A DNA stretch of 38,571 bases from Anaeromonas gelatinilytica. GTDB taxonomy: Bacteria; Bacillota; Clostridia; Tissierellales; SIT17. The DNA is taken from positions 1 through 38,571 of the forward strand of contig NZ_WSFU01000024.1 in assembly GCF_016820635.1 (NCBI RefSeq), in the 5' to 3' direction. The position numbers and the translations under genes were made by a program. Shown in pieces: positions 7,750-17,473 of the stretch. Within the stretch, counting starts at the first letter, position 1, and each line of letters begins with the position of its first letter. The notes under the pieces are model-generated. The model did not search any database and had not been told where the DNA came from. It saw nothing but the letters and a program-made list of their open reading frames with translations.

Positions 7750-8190
7750 ATGAATAAAGTAGTACTAATTGGAAGATTAACCGCAGACCCAGAATTAAGA
7801 TTCTTACCTGGAAATGGTACAGCTGTTTCAACATTTAATTTGGCAGTTGATAAGAATCTATCTAAAGAAAAAAGACAGGAATTAGAGCAACAAGGAAAAC
7901 CTACAGCAGATTTTCCTAGAATTGTTGTTTGGGGAAGACAGGCAGAAAACTGTGCAAATTATCTTTCTAAAGGAAGACTTGTAGCAATAGATGGAAGAAT
8001 TCAAACTGGTAGTTATGAAAATTCTCAAGGGCAAAGAGTATATACTACTGAAGTTGTAGCCGAAAGAGTACAATTCTTGGAATGGGGAGATAATAATAAT
8101 TCAGGAAATAATCAGAGAAATAATGATTCTATGGATTTTTCAACAGCTGAAGGTTTCCAACCTGTAGACGATGATGATATTCCATTCTAA
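7750..8190 (+). CDS. ssb: single-stranded DNA-binding protein
   Basis: A 146-residue SSB. The OB fold spans residues 1-110 (MNKVVLIGRLTADPELRF; VVWGRQAENCANYLSKGRLV; QTGSYENSQGQRVYTTEVVA), followed by a flexible Asn-rich linker and the acidic tail DDDDIPF that recruits replication and repair partners. ATG 7750 is taken because GAGGGGG at 7734-7740 is its ribosome-binding site and because the conserved protein begins here; an in-frame ATG at 7732 lies upstream of that site. It is the middle gene of the S6-SSB-S18 operon. Confidence 0.97.
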   Translation: MNKVVLIGRLTADPELRFLPGNGTAVSTFNLAVDKNLSKEKRQELEQQGKPTADFPRIVVWGRQAENCANYLSKGRLVAIDGRIQTGSYENSQGQRVYTTEVVAERVQFLEWGDNNNSGNNQRNNDSMDFSTAEGFQPVDDDDIPF

Positions 8191-8204
8191 AGGAGGGATA
8201 GATT

Positions 8205-8435
8205 ATGGCAAGAAGAAATTTTAATAATAGAAGAAGAAAAGTATGTAATTTCTGTGTAAATAATGTAGAACATATAGATTATAAAGATTTAAATAAATTA
8301 AAAAAATATGTTACAGAAAGAGGTAAAATTCTTCCTAGAAGAATAACTGGTACTTGTGCAGCTCATCAAAGACAAGTTACAAGAGCTATAAAAAGAGCTA
8401 GAACTATAGCTTTATTACCTTATACAGCAGAGTAA
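8205..8435 (+). CDS. rpsR: 30S ribosomal protein S18
   Basis: A 76-residue S18 of normal length: Arg-rich N-terminus, [34 protein letters not shown] and [15 protein letters not shown]. Three cysteines are retained (C14, C17 and the one in GTCAAHQR). It partners with S6 on 16S rRNA. It has an AAGGAGG site 9 bases upstream and is followed by the operon's terminator. Confidence 0.97.
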   Translation: MARRNFNNRRRKVCNFCVNNVEHIDYKDLNKLKKYVTERGKILPRRITGTCAAHQRQVTRAIKRARTIALLPYTAE

Positions 8436-8440
8436 TATAT

Positions 8441-8468
8441 AAAAGAGGGAAAAAATCCCTCTTTTTTT
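8441..8468 (+). terminator. intrinsic terminator of the rpsF operon
   Basis: Stem AAAAGAGGGA / TCCCTCTTTT with loop AAAAA, extended by further Ts, 6 bases after the rpsR stop codon. Confidence 0.92.
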
Positions 8469-8518
8469 GTTATTATGACTTTTAACTATTATTTTATAAG
8501 ATTTATATATAGAAAGAT

Positions 8519-8547
8519 TTCAAATAGAATTAAAAGTATAATATAAT
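8519..8547 (+). promoter_or_regulatory. possible promoter for the mazG-like/yybS/gdpP/rplI/dnaB operon
   Basis: TTCAAA (8519-8524) and TATAAT (8542-8547) are 17 bases apart and lie between the rpsR terminator and the next gene. A second overlapping TATAAT sits at 8537-8542. The -35 match is only partial. Confidence 0.4.
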
Positions 8548-8566
8548 ATATTATGGGGTGATATAA

Positions 8567-8893
8567 ATGGGTTTTAATAATAGGGATATAGACATAACTA
8601 AAAATATTAGAGTTATAGAATGGTTAAAAAGTGAGCTTTTAACTACAGTATCTTCTTTATTTACTCTGTTGTATAAAGGACTAAAAGAAGGACAAGAAGC
8701 TATTCTAGAAGTGTTGGCGAATATAATTTTTGTTACTTATTTATTGGCAAAAAGATTAGGCATATCTTTTGATGAAATTGATAAAAAAGTGGAAAGTAAA
8801 GTGAAACTAGGAATTGCAGAAGATCATAAAATAGAGAGATGGTATGGAGATTTAAATTCATTATTAGAATATTTTAAAAGGACTAGAAGATAG
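8567..8893 (+). CDS. MazG-like family protein
   Basis: A 108-residue, all-helical protein that I place in the MazG-like group found between rpsR and yybS in Clostridia. True MazG enzymes hydrolyse nucleoside triphosphates using an ExxE...ExxD metal-binding set. Here the corresponding helix reads EAILEVLANIIF (E44, E48, N52), so the last acidic position is Asn, and no clear upstream ExxE pair is visible. It may therefore be a non-catalytic relative. The C-terminal half (LAKRLGISFDEIDKKVESK) is the typical family ending. It starts the probable operon leading to dnaB; GGGGTGAT precedes the ATG. Confidence 0.65.
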   Translation: MGFNNRDIDITKNIRVIEWLKSELLTTVSSLFTLLYKGLKEGQEAILEVLANIIFVTYLLAKRLGISFDEIDKKVESKVKLGIAEDHKIERWYGDLNSLLEYFKRTRR

Positions 8894-8905
8894 AGGTGAG
8901 AATTT

Positions 8906-9850
8906 TTGAACTTAAATAATAAGACTACTATGATAACAGAATCTGCAGTTATAGCTGCATTAATGACAATCTTTGTTTTTTTAGGGTTGTATTTAACTCC
9001 GATTATATTATTGTTATATCCAATACCTTTTATAATTATAGGAGTAAGACATAATATAAAAGCTAGTATGGCTACAATTATAGTATCTTTTATATTAGTT
9101 TCTATATTAATTGATCCATTTACATCTGCATTTATTAGTATGTTATTTGGATTGTTAGCAATAGTATTAACTTTTATGATAAATAAAGAATATGATTCAT
9201 ATAAAACGATAGTAGTTGGAACTTTATCATCTTTTTTATCAATAATAGTGACAATAATGGTAACGGGATATATATCAGGGATTAAAGTTTACTATATGCT
9301 AAAAAATAATCTTGATTCTATATTAAATACTCAAAGAAATTTATTAAATGAAATGAGTTTACCTTCTGAGCAAATTAATGAAATGATTGACTTAATATCA
9401 GAAGCTTTTGATTATACATTATTGATATTTCCTGTTATTCTTATAGTATTAGCATTATTCACTACTTATATGAATTATTGGTTATCTTTGTCAATTTTGA
9501 GAAGATTAAATTATAAAAATATTAAGGTCCCTGATTTTTCAAAATTTAGACTACCAAACGATATCATTCCTGGAATAGCAGTTATTGGGATATTATCTAT
9601 GATAATAAGTTATTATGAACTATTTTATTATGATACAATAATTATAAATCTTATTGTATTAGGAATATTTTTATTCTTTTTACAAGGATTATCTGTTATA
9701 GTATATTTATTAAATAAAACGAAAATTTCTAAGATATTGAAAGGGTTAATTATAGTCTTTTTAGTATTTACTGGAGGACTAATGACTATAATTGCATTAA
9801 TAGGATTAGTAGATGCAATATTTAATTTTAGAAAAATAAAAAGGGATTAA
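8906..9850 (+). CDS. yybS: YybS family (DUF2232) membrane protein
   Basis: A 314-residue polytopic protein with about eight membrane helices. The N-terminus ([22 protein letters not shown] after a short head) and the position directly before gdpP match YybS/DUF2232. The fold resembles small-molecule ECF-type or S-component membrane proteins, but the role is unknown. The start is TTG at 8906, supported by GAGGTGAG at 8893-8900 and by the absence of any better in-frame start. It is followed 17 bases later by gdpP, a conserved order in Firmicutes. Confidence 0.85.
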   Translation: MNLNNKTTMITESAVIAALMTIFVFLGLYLTPIILLLYPIPFIIIGVRHNIKASMATIIVSFILVSILIDPFTSAFISMLFGLLAIVLTFMINKEYDSYKTIVVGTLSSFLSIIVTIMVTGYISGIKVYYMLKNNLDSILNTQRNLLNEMSLPSEQINEMIDLISEAFDYTLLIFPVILIVLALFTTYMNYWLSLSILRRLNYKNIKVPDFSKFRLPNDIIPGIAVIGILSMIISYYELFYYDTIIINLIVLGIFLFFLQGLSVIVYLLNKTKISKILKGLIIVFLVFTGGLMTIIALIGLVDAIFNFRKIKRD

Positions 9851-9867
9851 CAAGTGGAGGAATTATT

Positions 9868-11877
9868 ATGGCCAATCAAAAGATATTTAAGTTTTTAAAT
9901 TTTAATAATAAAATATATTTATGGATTATAGGAATTCTTATATTAATTTTATTTTTTTATGAGCCAATTATTGCATCAGTAGGTGTATTGATATTAGCAT
10001 ATTTAATATATTATCATTGGAAAAATGTACATCTCAGAAAGGTAGAATGGACAAGATATATAGAAGGATTGATGGAAGAATTTGATTCAGCCACTAAATA
10101 TGCAGTATTAAATTTACCAATACCTTTTATGATGTTAGAAATAGATGGAACTATTAGTTGGTATAATCCGAAATTTAGTGAAATAAGTGAAAAAAAAGAT
10201 ATACTTGAGAAAAACATTCAAGATGTTATTCCAACTTTTAATATTAAAGATATAACTGAGGAAGAGAGTAATAAAAGTATTGATGTAATATTTAAGGATA
10301 GAAATTATAAAGTTTTATATAATATTGTAAAGGTTAATAAGAAAACTTCTAATAAAGATTATTTGATCATGTTATATTGGTTAGACAATACAAATTTTAC
10401 TATATTAAAAGAAAAATATAATGATGAAAAGATGAATGTATGTCTTATTCAAGTAGATAATTATAATGAAGTAATAAAAGATACACCTGAAGCTAAAAGA
10501 CCTATAGTATTAGCAGAAATTGATAAGAAATTAAATACATTTACTTCTAAGGTTAATGGATTTCTAACAAAATATGAAAGTGATAAATATATTATTGTAT
10601 TTGAAAATAAGTATCTTGATAATCTAGAAAGTAAGAAATTTGACATATTAGATGATATGAGAGCGATTAATCAAGGTAATAATATTCCTGTTACATTAAG
10701 TGTTGGAGTAGGAGTGAATGGTAAGACTCCTTTACAGAGCTATGAGTTTGCTAAAGGTGCTATAGATATAGCTCTTGGTAGAGGTGGAGATCAAGCTGTA
10801 GTGAAAAAGATAGATAAACTAAGCTTTTATGGTGGAAAGAGTAAAGCCGTTGAGAAGAGAACCAAAGTTAAAGCTAGGGTTATGTCCCATGCATTGAGAC
10901 AGCTTATAGATCAATCAGATAAAGTTTTTATAATGGGACATAAAGTAGGAGATATGGATAGTTTTGGAGCATCTATTGGAGTTCTAAGTGCAGTTAAATA
11001 TAGAAATACTGAAGGATATATTGTATTGGAAGGCATAAATCCTTCGATAAGAAATCTATATGATAGAATTAAAGAGAAAAATCCAGATTATATGGATAAT
11101 ATTATAACTCCAGAAGAAGCAGAAGAGATAGCCACTAAAGAGTCTTTATGTGTAGTTGTAGATGTACACAGACCTAAATCTACGGAGGCGCCACGATTAT
11201 TAGATATTATGGATAAAGTAGTATTAATAGATCATCATAGAAGAGGTGCTGAATTTATAAAAGATCCAACGTTAGTGTATTTAGAACCTTATGCTTCCTC
11301 TGCTAGTGAATTGATTACAGAAATTTTATATTATTTAAGAAATGAAAAGATGGATATAGAAAAATTTGAAGCAGAAGCATTATTAGCTGGGATAACTGTA
11401 GATACAAAGAGCTTTACATTTAAAACAGGAGTTAGAACATTTGAGTCAGCTTCTTTCTTGAGAAGGGCAGGAGCCGATACTACTTCTGTAAGGCAATTAT
11501 TCCAAGATGATTTAAAAACATTTATAATGAAAGCAGAGGTTGTTGAAAAGGCTAGGATAGTAGGAAATGGTCAAATTGCCATATCATCTATGGAAAAGCA
11601 ATCTGAGGATGCTGTTCTTATAGCAGCCCAATCTGCAGATGATTTATTAAATATTAATGGGATAGCAGCTTCATTTGTATTAGTGCCTACCGAAACTAAC
11701 GTTCATATAAGTGGAAGATCTTTAGGAGATATAAGTGTTCAATTAATATTAGAAAAATTAGGTGGGGGAGGTCATTTAACAGTGGCTGGAGCCCAATTAG
11801 ATAATATTGATTTAGATGAAGCAATAGAACAGCTTGAAAAAGCCATAATTGAATATTTAAAGGAAGGTGAGGAATAA
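9868..11877 (+). CDS. gdpP: cyclic-di-AMP phosphodiesterase GdpP
   Basis: A 669-residue membrane enzyme that cleaves c-di-AMP to pApA. In order: two membrane helices (about 15-50), a PAS domain (about 75-160), a degenerate GGDEF domain (about 185-310, with [11 protein letters not shown] where an active cyclase would have GGDEF) and a DHH/DHHA1 phosphodiesterase domain. The DHH part shows [13 protein letters not shown] (D362, D364), VVVDVHRP near 430, D455-H456-H457 and the DHHA1 [12 protein letters not shown] from residue 632. All manganese ligands of the DHH family appear present, so it should be active. Its stop codon shares one base with the rplI start (TAATG), pointing to translational coupling. 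Confidence 0.95.
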   Translation: MANQKIFKFLNFNNKIYLWIIGILILILFFYEPIIASVGVLILAYLIYYHWKNVHLRKVEWTRYIEGLMEEFDSATKYAVLNLPIPFMMLEIDGTISWYNPKFSEISEKKDILEKNIQDVIPTFNIKDITEEESNKSIDVIFKDRNYKVLYNIVKVNKKTSNKDYLIMLYWLDNTNFTILKEKYNDEKMNVCLIQVDNYNEVIKDTPEAKRPIVLAEIDKKLNTFTSKVNGFLTKYESDKYIIVFENKYLDNLESKKFDILDDMRAINQGNNIPVTLSVGVGVNGKTPLQSYEFAKGAIDIALGRGGDQAVVKKIDKLSFYGGKSKAVEKRTKVKARVMSHALRQLIDQSDKVFIMGHKVGDMDSFGASIGVLSAVKYRNTEGYIVLEGINPSIRNLYDRIKEKNPDYMDNIITPEEAEEIATKESLCVVVDVHRPKSTEAPRLLDIMDKVVLIDHHRRGAEFIKDPTLVYLEPYASSASELITEILYYLRNEKMDIEKFEAEALLAGITVDTKSFTFKTGVRTFESASFLRRAGADTTSVRQLFQDDLKTFIMKAEVVEKARIVGNGQIAISSMEKQSEDAVLIAAQSADDLLNINGIAASFVLVPTETNVHISGRSLGDISVQLILEKLGGGGHLTVAGAQLDNIDLDEAIEQLEKAIIEYLKEGEE

Positions 11878-12323
11878 TGAAAGTTATTCTATTAGAGAAT
11901 GTAAAAGGATTAGGTAAAAAAGGAGATTTAGTGAACGCCAAAGATGGTCATGCAAGAAATTATTTACTGCCAAGAGGATTAGCCAAAGAGGCAACAGAAG
12001 GTAGTGTAAAGCAACTTAAAGAGCAAAAAAAAGCTAAAAAGATAAGAAAAGATGAAGAAATAAAGGAAGCAAAAAAATTAGCAGAAAAAATTTCTAATCT
12101 GACTGTAGAAATAAAAAGTAGATCAGGAGAAGGTGGTAGATTATTTGGGTCAGTGACAACAAAAGATATAGCTACTGCTCTTCAAAAACAACATAAAATT
12201 AAGATAGATAAAAGAAAAATATACATGAATGATAATATTAAAAGTTTAGGTATTACAATTGTAAAAGTTAAAGTATATACTGATATTACTGCGGAACTTA
12301 AAGTTCATGTAGTAGAAGAATAA
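11877..12323 (+). CDS. rplI: 50S ribosomal protein L9
   Basis: A 148-residue L9 of normal length. The N-terminal domain begins [17 protein letters not shown] and includes VNAKDGHARNYLLPRGLA; a long charged connecting helix (about 40-75) leads to the C-terminal domain with SGEGGRLFGSVTTKDIA. It binds 23S rRNA at the base of the L1 stalk. Its ATG overlaps the gdpP stop codon by one base, and AAGGTGAGG within gdpP serves as ribosome-binding site. Confidence 0.97.
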   Translation: MKVILLENVKGLGKKGDLVNAKDGHARNYLLPRGLAKEATEGSVKQLKEQKKAKKIRKDEEIKEAKKLAEKISNLTVEIKSRSGEGGRLFGSVTTKDIATALQKQHKIKIDKRKIYMNDNIKSLGITIVKVKVYTDITAELKVHVVEE

Positions 12324-12328
12324 GTTAC

Positions 12329-12362
12329 TATAGGTGCAGAATAAGTTCTGTACCTATATTTA
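12329..12362 (+). terminator. intercistronic hairpin between rplI and dnaB
   Basis: A 13-bp stem (TATAGGTGCAGAA / TTCTGTACCTATA, one G-T pair) with loop TAAG, followed by TTTATA. It may attenuate transcription from the ribosomal protein genes into dnaB, or protect mRNA ends. The weak T-run argues against full termination. Confidence 0.55.
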
Positions 12363-12376
12363 TAAGAGGTGATTAA

Positions 12377-13720
12377 ATGGAAGAAAGCATTGAAAAGCTA
12401 GGGAACATTCCTCCTAATAGTTTGGAAGCAGAGCAATCGGTTTTAGGAGCAATGATTTTAGACAAAGATGCTATAATAAGTGCTACGGAGATATTAAGAG
12501 CAGAAGATTTTTATAAAGAGGCCAATGGTGAAATATATGAAACTATATTAGAGATATATAATAGAAATGAGCCGGTAGACCTTATAACATTATCAGAGGA
12601 ATTAAGAAAAAGGGATACATTAGAAGCAGTAGGTGGTGTAGGGTATTTAACAGATCTCTCTGATGGAGTATCTACTACTGCTAATATAAAATCTTATTGT
12701 GAAATTGTAGAGGAAAAATCTTTACTTAGGCGTTTGATAAAAGCATCTAATGAGATAATTAGTGAGGGATATAAAGATGACAAGGAAATAGAAAGTATTA
12801 TAGATTTGGCAGAAAAAAGAATATTTGAAATAACTCAAAGGAAAAGTCATGAAGGTTTTACCCCAATGAAAACAGTTCTTATGGAGACACTTTCTAGAAT
12901 TGAAGAAATGGCTCAAAGTGGAGGAGAACTTACTGGTATATCAACAGGATTTATTGATCTAGATAATAAAACATCTGGGCTTCAGAAATCAAATCTTATT
13001 TTAGTAGCGGCTAGACCTTCTATGGGAAAAACTGCTTTTTCAGTAAATATAGCTCAAAATAGTGCTATGATGGGTAAGACAATAGTAGCTATATTTAGTC
13101 TTGAGATGTCAAAAGGTCAGCTTGTGCAACGTATGTTGAGTGCTGAAGCTCATATAGAAGTACAAAAGATTATTTCAGGAGATTTATCTGAAGATGAATG
13201 GGTTAGATTAAGTAAAGCAATGGGACCTTTAGCTCAAGCTAATATATATATAGATGATACTCCAGCAATATCTTTAGCTGAGATGAAAGCTAAATGTAGA
13301 AAACTTAAAATAGAACAAGGATTAGATTTAGTAATGATAGATTATCTACAGTTAATGAGTGGAGATGGGAAAAATGAAAATAGACAACAGGAGATATCAA
13401 AGATTTCAAGAGGATTAAAGGAAATGGCTAGAGAGCTAGATATTGCTGTTGTAGCTTTGTCTCAATTATCCCGTGCTCCTGAATTAAGATCAGATCATCG
13501 ACCTATAATGTCAGATTTAAGGGAATCAGGCGCGATAGAGCAAGATGCAGATGTTGTAATGATGCTTTATAGAGATGAATATTATCATCTAGATACAGAA
13601 AAGAAAAACATAGGAGAGGTAATAATAACTAAACAACGTAATGGCCCTACTGGAACTGTGGAACTTGTATGGATGGGTCAATTCACAAAATTCTTAAACA
13701 TGGAAAAGTATAGGGAATAA
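12377..13720 (+). CDS. dnaB: replicative DNA helicase DnaB (DnaC in B. subtilis naming)
   Basis: A 447-residue hexameric 5'-3' helicase of the replication fork. The N-terminal domain starts PPNSLEAEQSVLGAMILD (about residues 11-28). The RecA-like C-terminal domain carries the Walker A motif ARPSMGKTAF (about 212-221), FSLEMSKGQLVQRML, Walker B LVMIDYLQLM and the arginine-finger region RESGAIEQDADVVMMLYRDEYY. No intein or insertion interrupts it. It follows rplI by 53 bases, as in many Clostridia; its loader genes dnaD and dnaC are at 20810-22917 on the other strand. Confidence 0.97.
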   Translation: MEESIEKLGNIPPNSLEAEQSVLGAMILDKDAIISATEILRAEDFYKEANGEIYETILEIYNRNEPVDLITLSEELRKRDTLEAVGGVGYLTDLSDGVSTTANIKSYCEIVEEKSLLRRLIKASNEIISEGYKDDKEIESIIDLAEKRIFEITQRKSHEGFTPMKTVLMETLSRIEEMAQSGGELTGISTGFIDLDNKTSGLQKSNLILVAARPSMGKTAFSVNIAQNSAMMGKTIVAIFSLEMSKGQLVQRMLSAEAHIEVQKIISGDLSEDEWVRLSKAMGPLAQANIYIDDTPAISLAEMKAKCRKLKIEQGLDLVMIDYLQLMSGDGKNENRQQEISKISRGLKEMARELDIAVVALSQLSRAPELRSDHRPIMSDLRESGAIEQDADVVMMLYRDEYYHLDTEKKNIGEVIITKQRNGPTGTVELVWMGQFTKFLNMEKYRE

Positions 13721-13800
13721 TATTTCACAAATCCCTGTTTACATTTAGAGTAAATGGGTATTTACTTACAATAAAATGTTCATAGGGAGTGACGGATGGA

Positions 13801-14997
13801 ATGGATAATACGAAAGTGTTAGATTTAAGTAAAGATGTTAAGTGGATAGGAGTTTTAGATCCTACATTAATAACTTTTGATATAGTAATGGAGACAAAAT
13901 ATGGTACAACGTATAATTCTTATTTTATAGATGCAGACAAAAAAGCCATAATTGAGACATCTAAAGAAACTTATAAAGATGAATATCTATCTAAAATTAA
14001 GAAAGTAGTCAATCCAGAGGAAATAAAATATATAATATTAGATCATACAGAGCCAGATCATTCAAGTAATCTTAAGCATCTTTTAAAAATAGCACCAAAT
14101 GCTACAGTAGTTGCATCTAAATCAGGAATCAAATTTCTTAAACATATGATAGATGATGATTTTAAATATATAGAAGTGAAAGATGGAGATATATTGGATT
14201 TAGGAAATAAAACATTAAAATTTATTTCTGCTCCTTTTTTACATTGGCCAGATTCTATGTATACTTATTTAGAGGAAGATAATATATTATTTACATGTGA
14301 TTCTTTTGGATGTCATTATTGTGATGAAAAAATGTTTGATGATGAGGTCGGGAATTTTGATGAAGCTTTTAAATATTATTTTGATGTTATATTAAAACCT
14401 TTTAGTAATTTCATGTTAAAGGCAATAAATAGAATTGAAGATTTATATATAGATATAATTGCCCCAGGGCATGGACCAATTTTAAGAGAAAATTGGCAAA
14501 AGTATGTTCAATGGTCTAAAGAATTATCTCAACCATATGAAAGAAATAAACATAGGGTATTTATATCGTATGTATCTGCTTATGGTAATACTAAAAAAAT
14601 GGCAGAAAAGATAGCAGAAGGAATAAAAGCTGCCGGAGATATTGAAGTTGATTTGTTAGATATAGAACATATTGATGTATTTCAATTGGAAGAAAAGATA
14701 GAAAAGGCTACAGGTATATTAATAGGATCTCCTACTATAAATCAAAATACTTTATTACCTGTATATAAGTTGTTTTCGGTGTTAAATCCAATAACCAATA
14801 GAGGTAAATTAGCAGCAACTTTTGGTTCTTATGGCTGGGGAGGAGAAGCCATAAGGATAGTAGAAGATAATATAGTTAATCACAAATTAAAATTAGCAAT
14901 GGATGGTCTTAAAGTTACATTTGTACCCTATGAAGAAACATATAATAGATGTATTAAATTTGGTAAAGAATTTGGAGAAAAATTATTAGAGAAATAA
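13801..14997 (+). CDS. fprA: flavodiiron protein (FprA family)
   Basis: A 398-residue, two-domain protein. Residues 1-250 form the metallo-beta-lactamase-like di-iron domain, with iron ligands in HTEPDHSS (H82, E84, D86, H87) and in the HW/DSFGCH and APGHGP segments further on. Residues about 255-398 form a flavodoxin domain starting [19 protein letters not shown] and containing [12 protein letters not shown] and [10 protein letters not shown]. Such proteins reduce O2 to water (or NO to N2O) and protect anaerobes; the electron donor, rubredoxin or a fused module, is not encoded here. ATG 13801 fits AGGGAGTG at 13784-13791; an in-frame GTG at 13789 lies inside that site and gives four extra residues. 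Confidence 0.93.
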   Translation: MDNTKVLDLSKDVKWIGVLDPTLITFDIVMETKYGTTYNSYFIDADKKAIIETSKETYKDEYLSKIKKVVNPEEIKYIILDHTEPDHSSNLKHLLKIAPNATVVASKSGIKFLKHMIDDDFKYIEVKDGDILDLGNKTLKFISAPFLHWPDSMYTYLEEDNILFTCDSFGCHYCDEKMFDDEVGNFDEAFKYYFDVILKPFSNFMLKAINRIEDLYIDIIAPGHGPILRENWQKYVQWSKELSQPYERNKHRVFISYVSAYGNTKKMAEKIAEGIKAAGDIEVDLLDIEHIDVFQLEEKIEKATGILIGSPTINQNTLLPVYKLFSVLNPITNRGKLAATFGSYGWGGEAIRIVEDNIVNHKLKLAMDGLKVTFVPYEETYNRCIKFGKEFGEKLLEK

Positions 14998-15003
14998 ATT
15001 TTT

Positions 15004-15035
15004 AATCGGAGATGTAATACGTCTCCGATTATTTA
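15004..15035 (+). terminator. terminator of the flavodiiron gene
   Basis: Stem AATCGGAGATG / CGTCTCCGATT (11 bp, one T-G pair) with loop TAATA, 6 bases after the stop codon. The following ATTTAATATT is only moderately T-rich. Confidence 0.7.
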
Positions 15036-15049
15036 ATATTGTAATCATA

Positions 15050-15078
15050 TAGACCAATAGAAAAATATGTTGTATAAT
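15050..15078 (+). promoter_or_regulatory. possible promoter for the GNAT gene
   Basis: TAGACC (15050-15055) and a perfect TATAAT (15073-15078) with 17 bases between, just after the preceding terminator and 33 bases before the next start codon. Confidence 0.45.
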
Positions 15079-15110
15079 CAATTTAAAATATGTTTTAGGG
15101 GGATATATTT

Positions 15111-15803
15111 ATGGATTTATCCGATAATAATAAAGTAAAAATTGATAAATTAAGAATTGAAGATGTATATCAAATGAGAAGTTGGGGTAAACATGAAAGT
15201 TCATTATTTAGTGATTATAATTTTCCAGAAATGACGGATAGAGAGATCCATAAATGGTATGAATATAAATCTAAAACTAGAAATAAAAAATGTTTTGGTA
15301 TAAAAAATGAGAAAAATAGATTAATTGGTTATTTAACAATAAGAGAAATAAAAAAAATCACAAGAGTTGCTACATTAGGATTAGTATTAGATCCTAATTA
15401 TATGAATAGAGGATATGGAACAGAGGCTCTTAAGAGATTTTTAGAGTATTTTTTTTATTCTTTAAATATGAACAAGATGGCATTGCAAGTAGCTAAATTT
15501 AATGAAAGAGCTATAAAATGTTATAAAAAATGTGGTTTTATTATTACTGGAGAATTTTATAAAGTAATGGATATACAAAAACTAAATATAGAAGATGAAT
15601 TATTCATATCAGAGATAAATAAGAATTTTCGAATTAAAAGAAATAAGAAAGAGATGGGATTCTATAAAATGGAATTACATATTAAAAATTATGCAAGACG
15701 AACGAATAAAAAAGACATTGATGTGCATAACTCTGTGGATATGTGGAAAAATTTTAGTGAAAAAACACAATATGTTGATAATAATAATATAAAAAACACA
15801 TAA
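15111..15803 (+). CDS. GNAT family N-acetyltransferase with long C-terminal tail
   Basis: A 230-residue protein. Residues about 10-170 form a GNAT domain: LRIEDVYQMRSW at the start, then the acetyl-CoA loop LVLDPNYMNRGYGTEALKRFL (about 90-110, with the RGYGTE pyrophosphate-binding turn) and the terminal NERAIKCYKKCGF strand-helix. This resembles RimJ/RimL-type acetyltransferases that modify protein N-termini or small amines; the substrate is unknown. About 60 further residues follow (KNFRIKRNKKEMGFYKMEL and onward), basic and then Asn-rich, which is longer than most single-domain GNATs. GGGGGAT precedes the ATG. It is probably monocistronic, since purA has its own promoter. Confidence 0.8.
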   Translation: MDLSDNNKVKIDKLRIEDVYQMRSWGKHESSLFSDYNFPEMTDREIHKWYEYKSKTRNKKCFGIKNEKNRLIGYLTIREIKKITRVATLGLVLDPNYMNRGYGTEALKRFLEYFFYSLNMNKMALQVAKFNERAIKCYKKCGFIITGEFYKVMDIQKLNIEDELFISEINKNFRIKRNKKEMGFYKMELHIKNYARRTNKKDIDVHNSVDMWKNFSEKTQYVDNNNIKNT

Positions 15804-15834
15804 TAAAGAAGTATATAATTAATATTGACTCAAT

Positions 15835-15882
15835 AAAATGGCGAATATTTACTGACAAATTTAATTAAATATTCGTCATTTT
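15835..15882. promoter_or_regulatory. large inverted repeat before purA (terminator and/or PurR-like operator)
   Basis: Arms AAAATGGCGAATATTTA (15835-15851) and TAAATATTCGTCATTTT (15866-15882) are complementary over 17 bp with one G-T pair and a 14-base loop. It ends two bases before the purA -35 box. It could end the GNAT transcript (TTTTGTT follows the stem core) or be an operator. Each arm contains CGAATATT in an AT-rich setting, loosely like half of a PurBox. Confidence 0.6.
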
Positions 15883-15883
15883 G

Positions 15884-15912
15884 TTGACTATAAATAATAC
15901 CTCTGATAATAT
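15884..15912 (+). promoter_or_regulatory. sigma-A promoter of purA
   Basis: TTGACT (15884-15889) and TAATAT (15907-15912) with exactly 17 bases between, placing the start of transcription near 15919 and leaving a leader of about 67 bases before the purA ATG. Confidence 0.75.
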
Positions 15913-15985
15913 ATACCATAGTGAAAAAGATTTTGAATTAGATTTTATACATTATTATTTATCATATAAAAAGGAGATGTTATAT

Positions 15986-17266
15986 ATGTCAACGTTGGTA
16001 TTACTAGGAGCTCAATGGGGAGATGAAGGTAAAGGCAAAATAACAGACTATTTATCAAAGGAATCTGATTTAGTAGTTAGATATCAAGGTGGAGATAATG
16101 CAGGTCATACTGTAGAGATAGGAGAAAATAAGTATAAGCTTCATTTAATACCTTCAGGTATTTTTTATAATGAAAAATTATCTATAATAGGAAATGGAGT
16201 AGTTATAAATCCACATTCTTTATTAAAAGAAATAGAGTATTTAAATAATAAGGGGATTGATACATCAAATTTAAGAATAAGTAATAGAGCACATATAATA
16301 TTTCCTTATCATTTAAAACTTGATGAATTACAAGAAAGGAATAAAGGAAAAGAAAAAATAGGTACTACAGTAAAAGGAATAGGACCTTGTTATAGAGATA
16401 AGATTGATAGAGTAGGCATAAGAATGTGTGATATTTTTTATAAAGATATGTTTGAAGAGAAACTTAGAAAAAATATTAGAGATAAAAATAAAATTATTGA
16501 AAATGTATATGAATCAGAGCCATTAAATGAAGATGAAATTGTAGAAGAGTATTTAGGATATATAGAAAAGATAAAAAAATATGTAATAGATATAACAGTT
16601 TTGTTAGATGAAAAAATTAAATCTGGTAATAAGATATTATTTGAAGGTGCACAAGGAACTTTATTAGATATTGATTATGGTACATATCCATATTTAACAT
16701 CATCTCATCCTACATCCGGTGGTGTAGCAGTAGGTGCAGGAATAAGTCCTTTTAGATTAAAAAAAGCATTAGGTGTAGTAAAAGCATATACTACAAGAGT
16801 AGGAAAAGGTCCTTTTCCTACAGAGCTTCATGATGAAATAGGAGATAAAATTAGAGAAAAGGGATTTGAATTTGGCACAACTACAGGTAGAGCAAGAAGA
16901 TGTGGGTGGTTAGATTTAGTTATGTTGAAGTATTCAGCTAGAATAAATGGATTAACTTCTTTAGCTCTAACTAAGGTAGACACATTGTGTGGGTTTGATA
17001 AATTAAAGCTATGTATAGGATATGAATTAGATGGAGAAATCATAGATTATTTTCCAGCTAGTTTAGAAACTCTTTCAAAATGTAAACCTGTATATGAAGA
17101 AATAGATGGATGGGAGAATTTTGATAATATTGAGAATTATGATGAATTGCCGAAAAACGTAAAAAAATATATTGAAAGAATAGAGAGATTGGTTGGAGTA
17201 AATGTGGATATAGTATCTATAGGACCTAAGAGAAAAGAAACGATTATGAGAAAGGATATATTTTAG
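15986..17266 (+). CDS. purA: adenylosuccinate synthetase
   Basis: A 426-residue enzyme that joins IMP and aspartate, using GTP, to make adenylosuccinate, the first committed step to AMP. The phosphate loop reads [11 protein letters not shown], with catalytic D13, and H41 sits in GGDNAGHT. Further signatures are [33 protein letters not shown] (in two halves), [11 protein letters not shown] and [13 protein letters not shown]. The true start is ATG 15986, with AAAGGAG 9-15 bases upstream; an open frame continues upstream but crosses the promoter. It is single-gene, with its own promoter and terminator. Confidence 0.97.
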   Translation: MSTLVLLGAQWGDEGKGKITDYLSKESDLVVRYQGGDNAGHTVEIGENKYKLHLIPSGIFYNEKLSIIGNGVVINPHSLLKEIEYLNNKGIDTSNLRISNRAHIIFPYHLKLDELQERNKGKEKIGTTVKGIGPCYRDKIDRVGIRMCDIFYKDMFEEKLRKNIRDKNKIIENVYESEPLNEDEIVEEYLGYIEKIKKYVIDITVLLDEKIKSGNKILFEGAQGTLLDIDYGTYPYLTSSHPTSGGVAVGAGISPFRLKKALGVVKAYTTRVGKGPFPTELHDEIGDKIREKGFEFGTTTGRARRCGWLDLVMLKYSARINGLTSLALTKVDTLCGFDKLKLCIGYELDGEIIDYFPASLETLSKCKPVYEEIDGWENFDNIENYDELPKNVKKYIERIERLVGVNVDIVSIGPKRKETIMRKDIF

Positions 17267-17297
17267 CCCATAGGATTTTCCTATGGGCTTTTATTTT
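17265..17297 (+). terminator. intrinsic terminator of purA
   Basis: Perfect 11-bp stem AGCCCATAGGA / TCCTATGGGCT with loop TTT, overlapping the stop codon and followed by TTTATTTTATT. Confidence 0.93.
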
Positions 17298-17395
17298 ATT
17301 AATAAAATGTAATATTTATAAAAATTAAAGGATTTTAAAAAATATTATTGAATAGTTATTAAGAAAAGTTAATAAGATTATACTAAGGGAATTTA

Positions 17396-17413
17396 AAAGG
17401 AGGTAAGGAGGTG
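17396..17413 (+). other. tandem orphan Shine-Dalgarno sites upstream of the OPT gene
   Basis: Two consecutive ribosome-binding-like sites (AAAGGAGGT and AAGGAGGTG) lie 60-78 bases before the OPT start, which has its own AAGGAGGAG. No ATG/GTG/TTG reading frame of any length begins after them; an ATT-started frame could give about 22 codons overlapping the OPT start. It may be a leader peptide, a remnant or chance. Confidence 0.35.
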
Positions 17414-17473
17414 TAGCAATATTCATCAAAAGATTCCCAATAGTATAAAATCCAATGTAAGGAGGAGTTATAT

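Noticed and set aside
13749-13766. AGTAAAT/ATTTACT hairpin between dnaB and the flavodiiron gene
   Set aside because: Only one GC pair per arm and no T-run; too weak to call a terminator.
15881-15985. An upstream in-frame extension of purA starting at TTG 15881
   Set aside because: It would begin inside the inverted repeat and cross the -35 and -10 boxes; the conserved protein start and a proper ribosome-binding site are at 15986.
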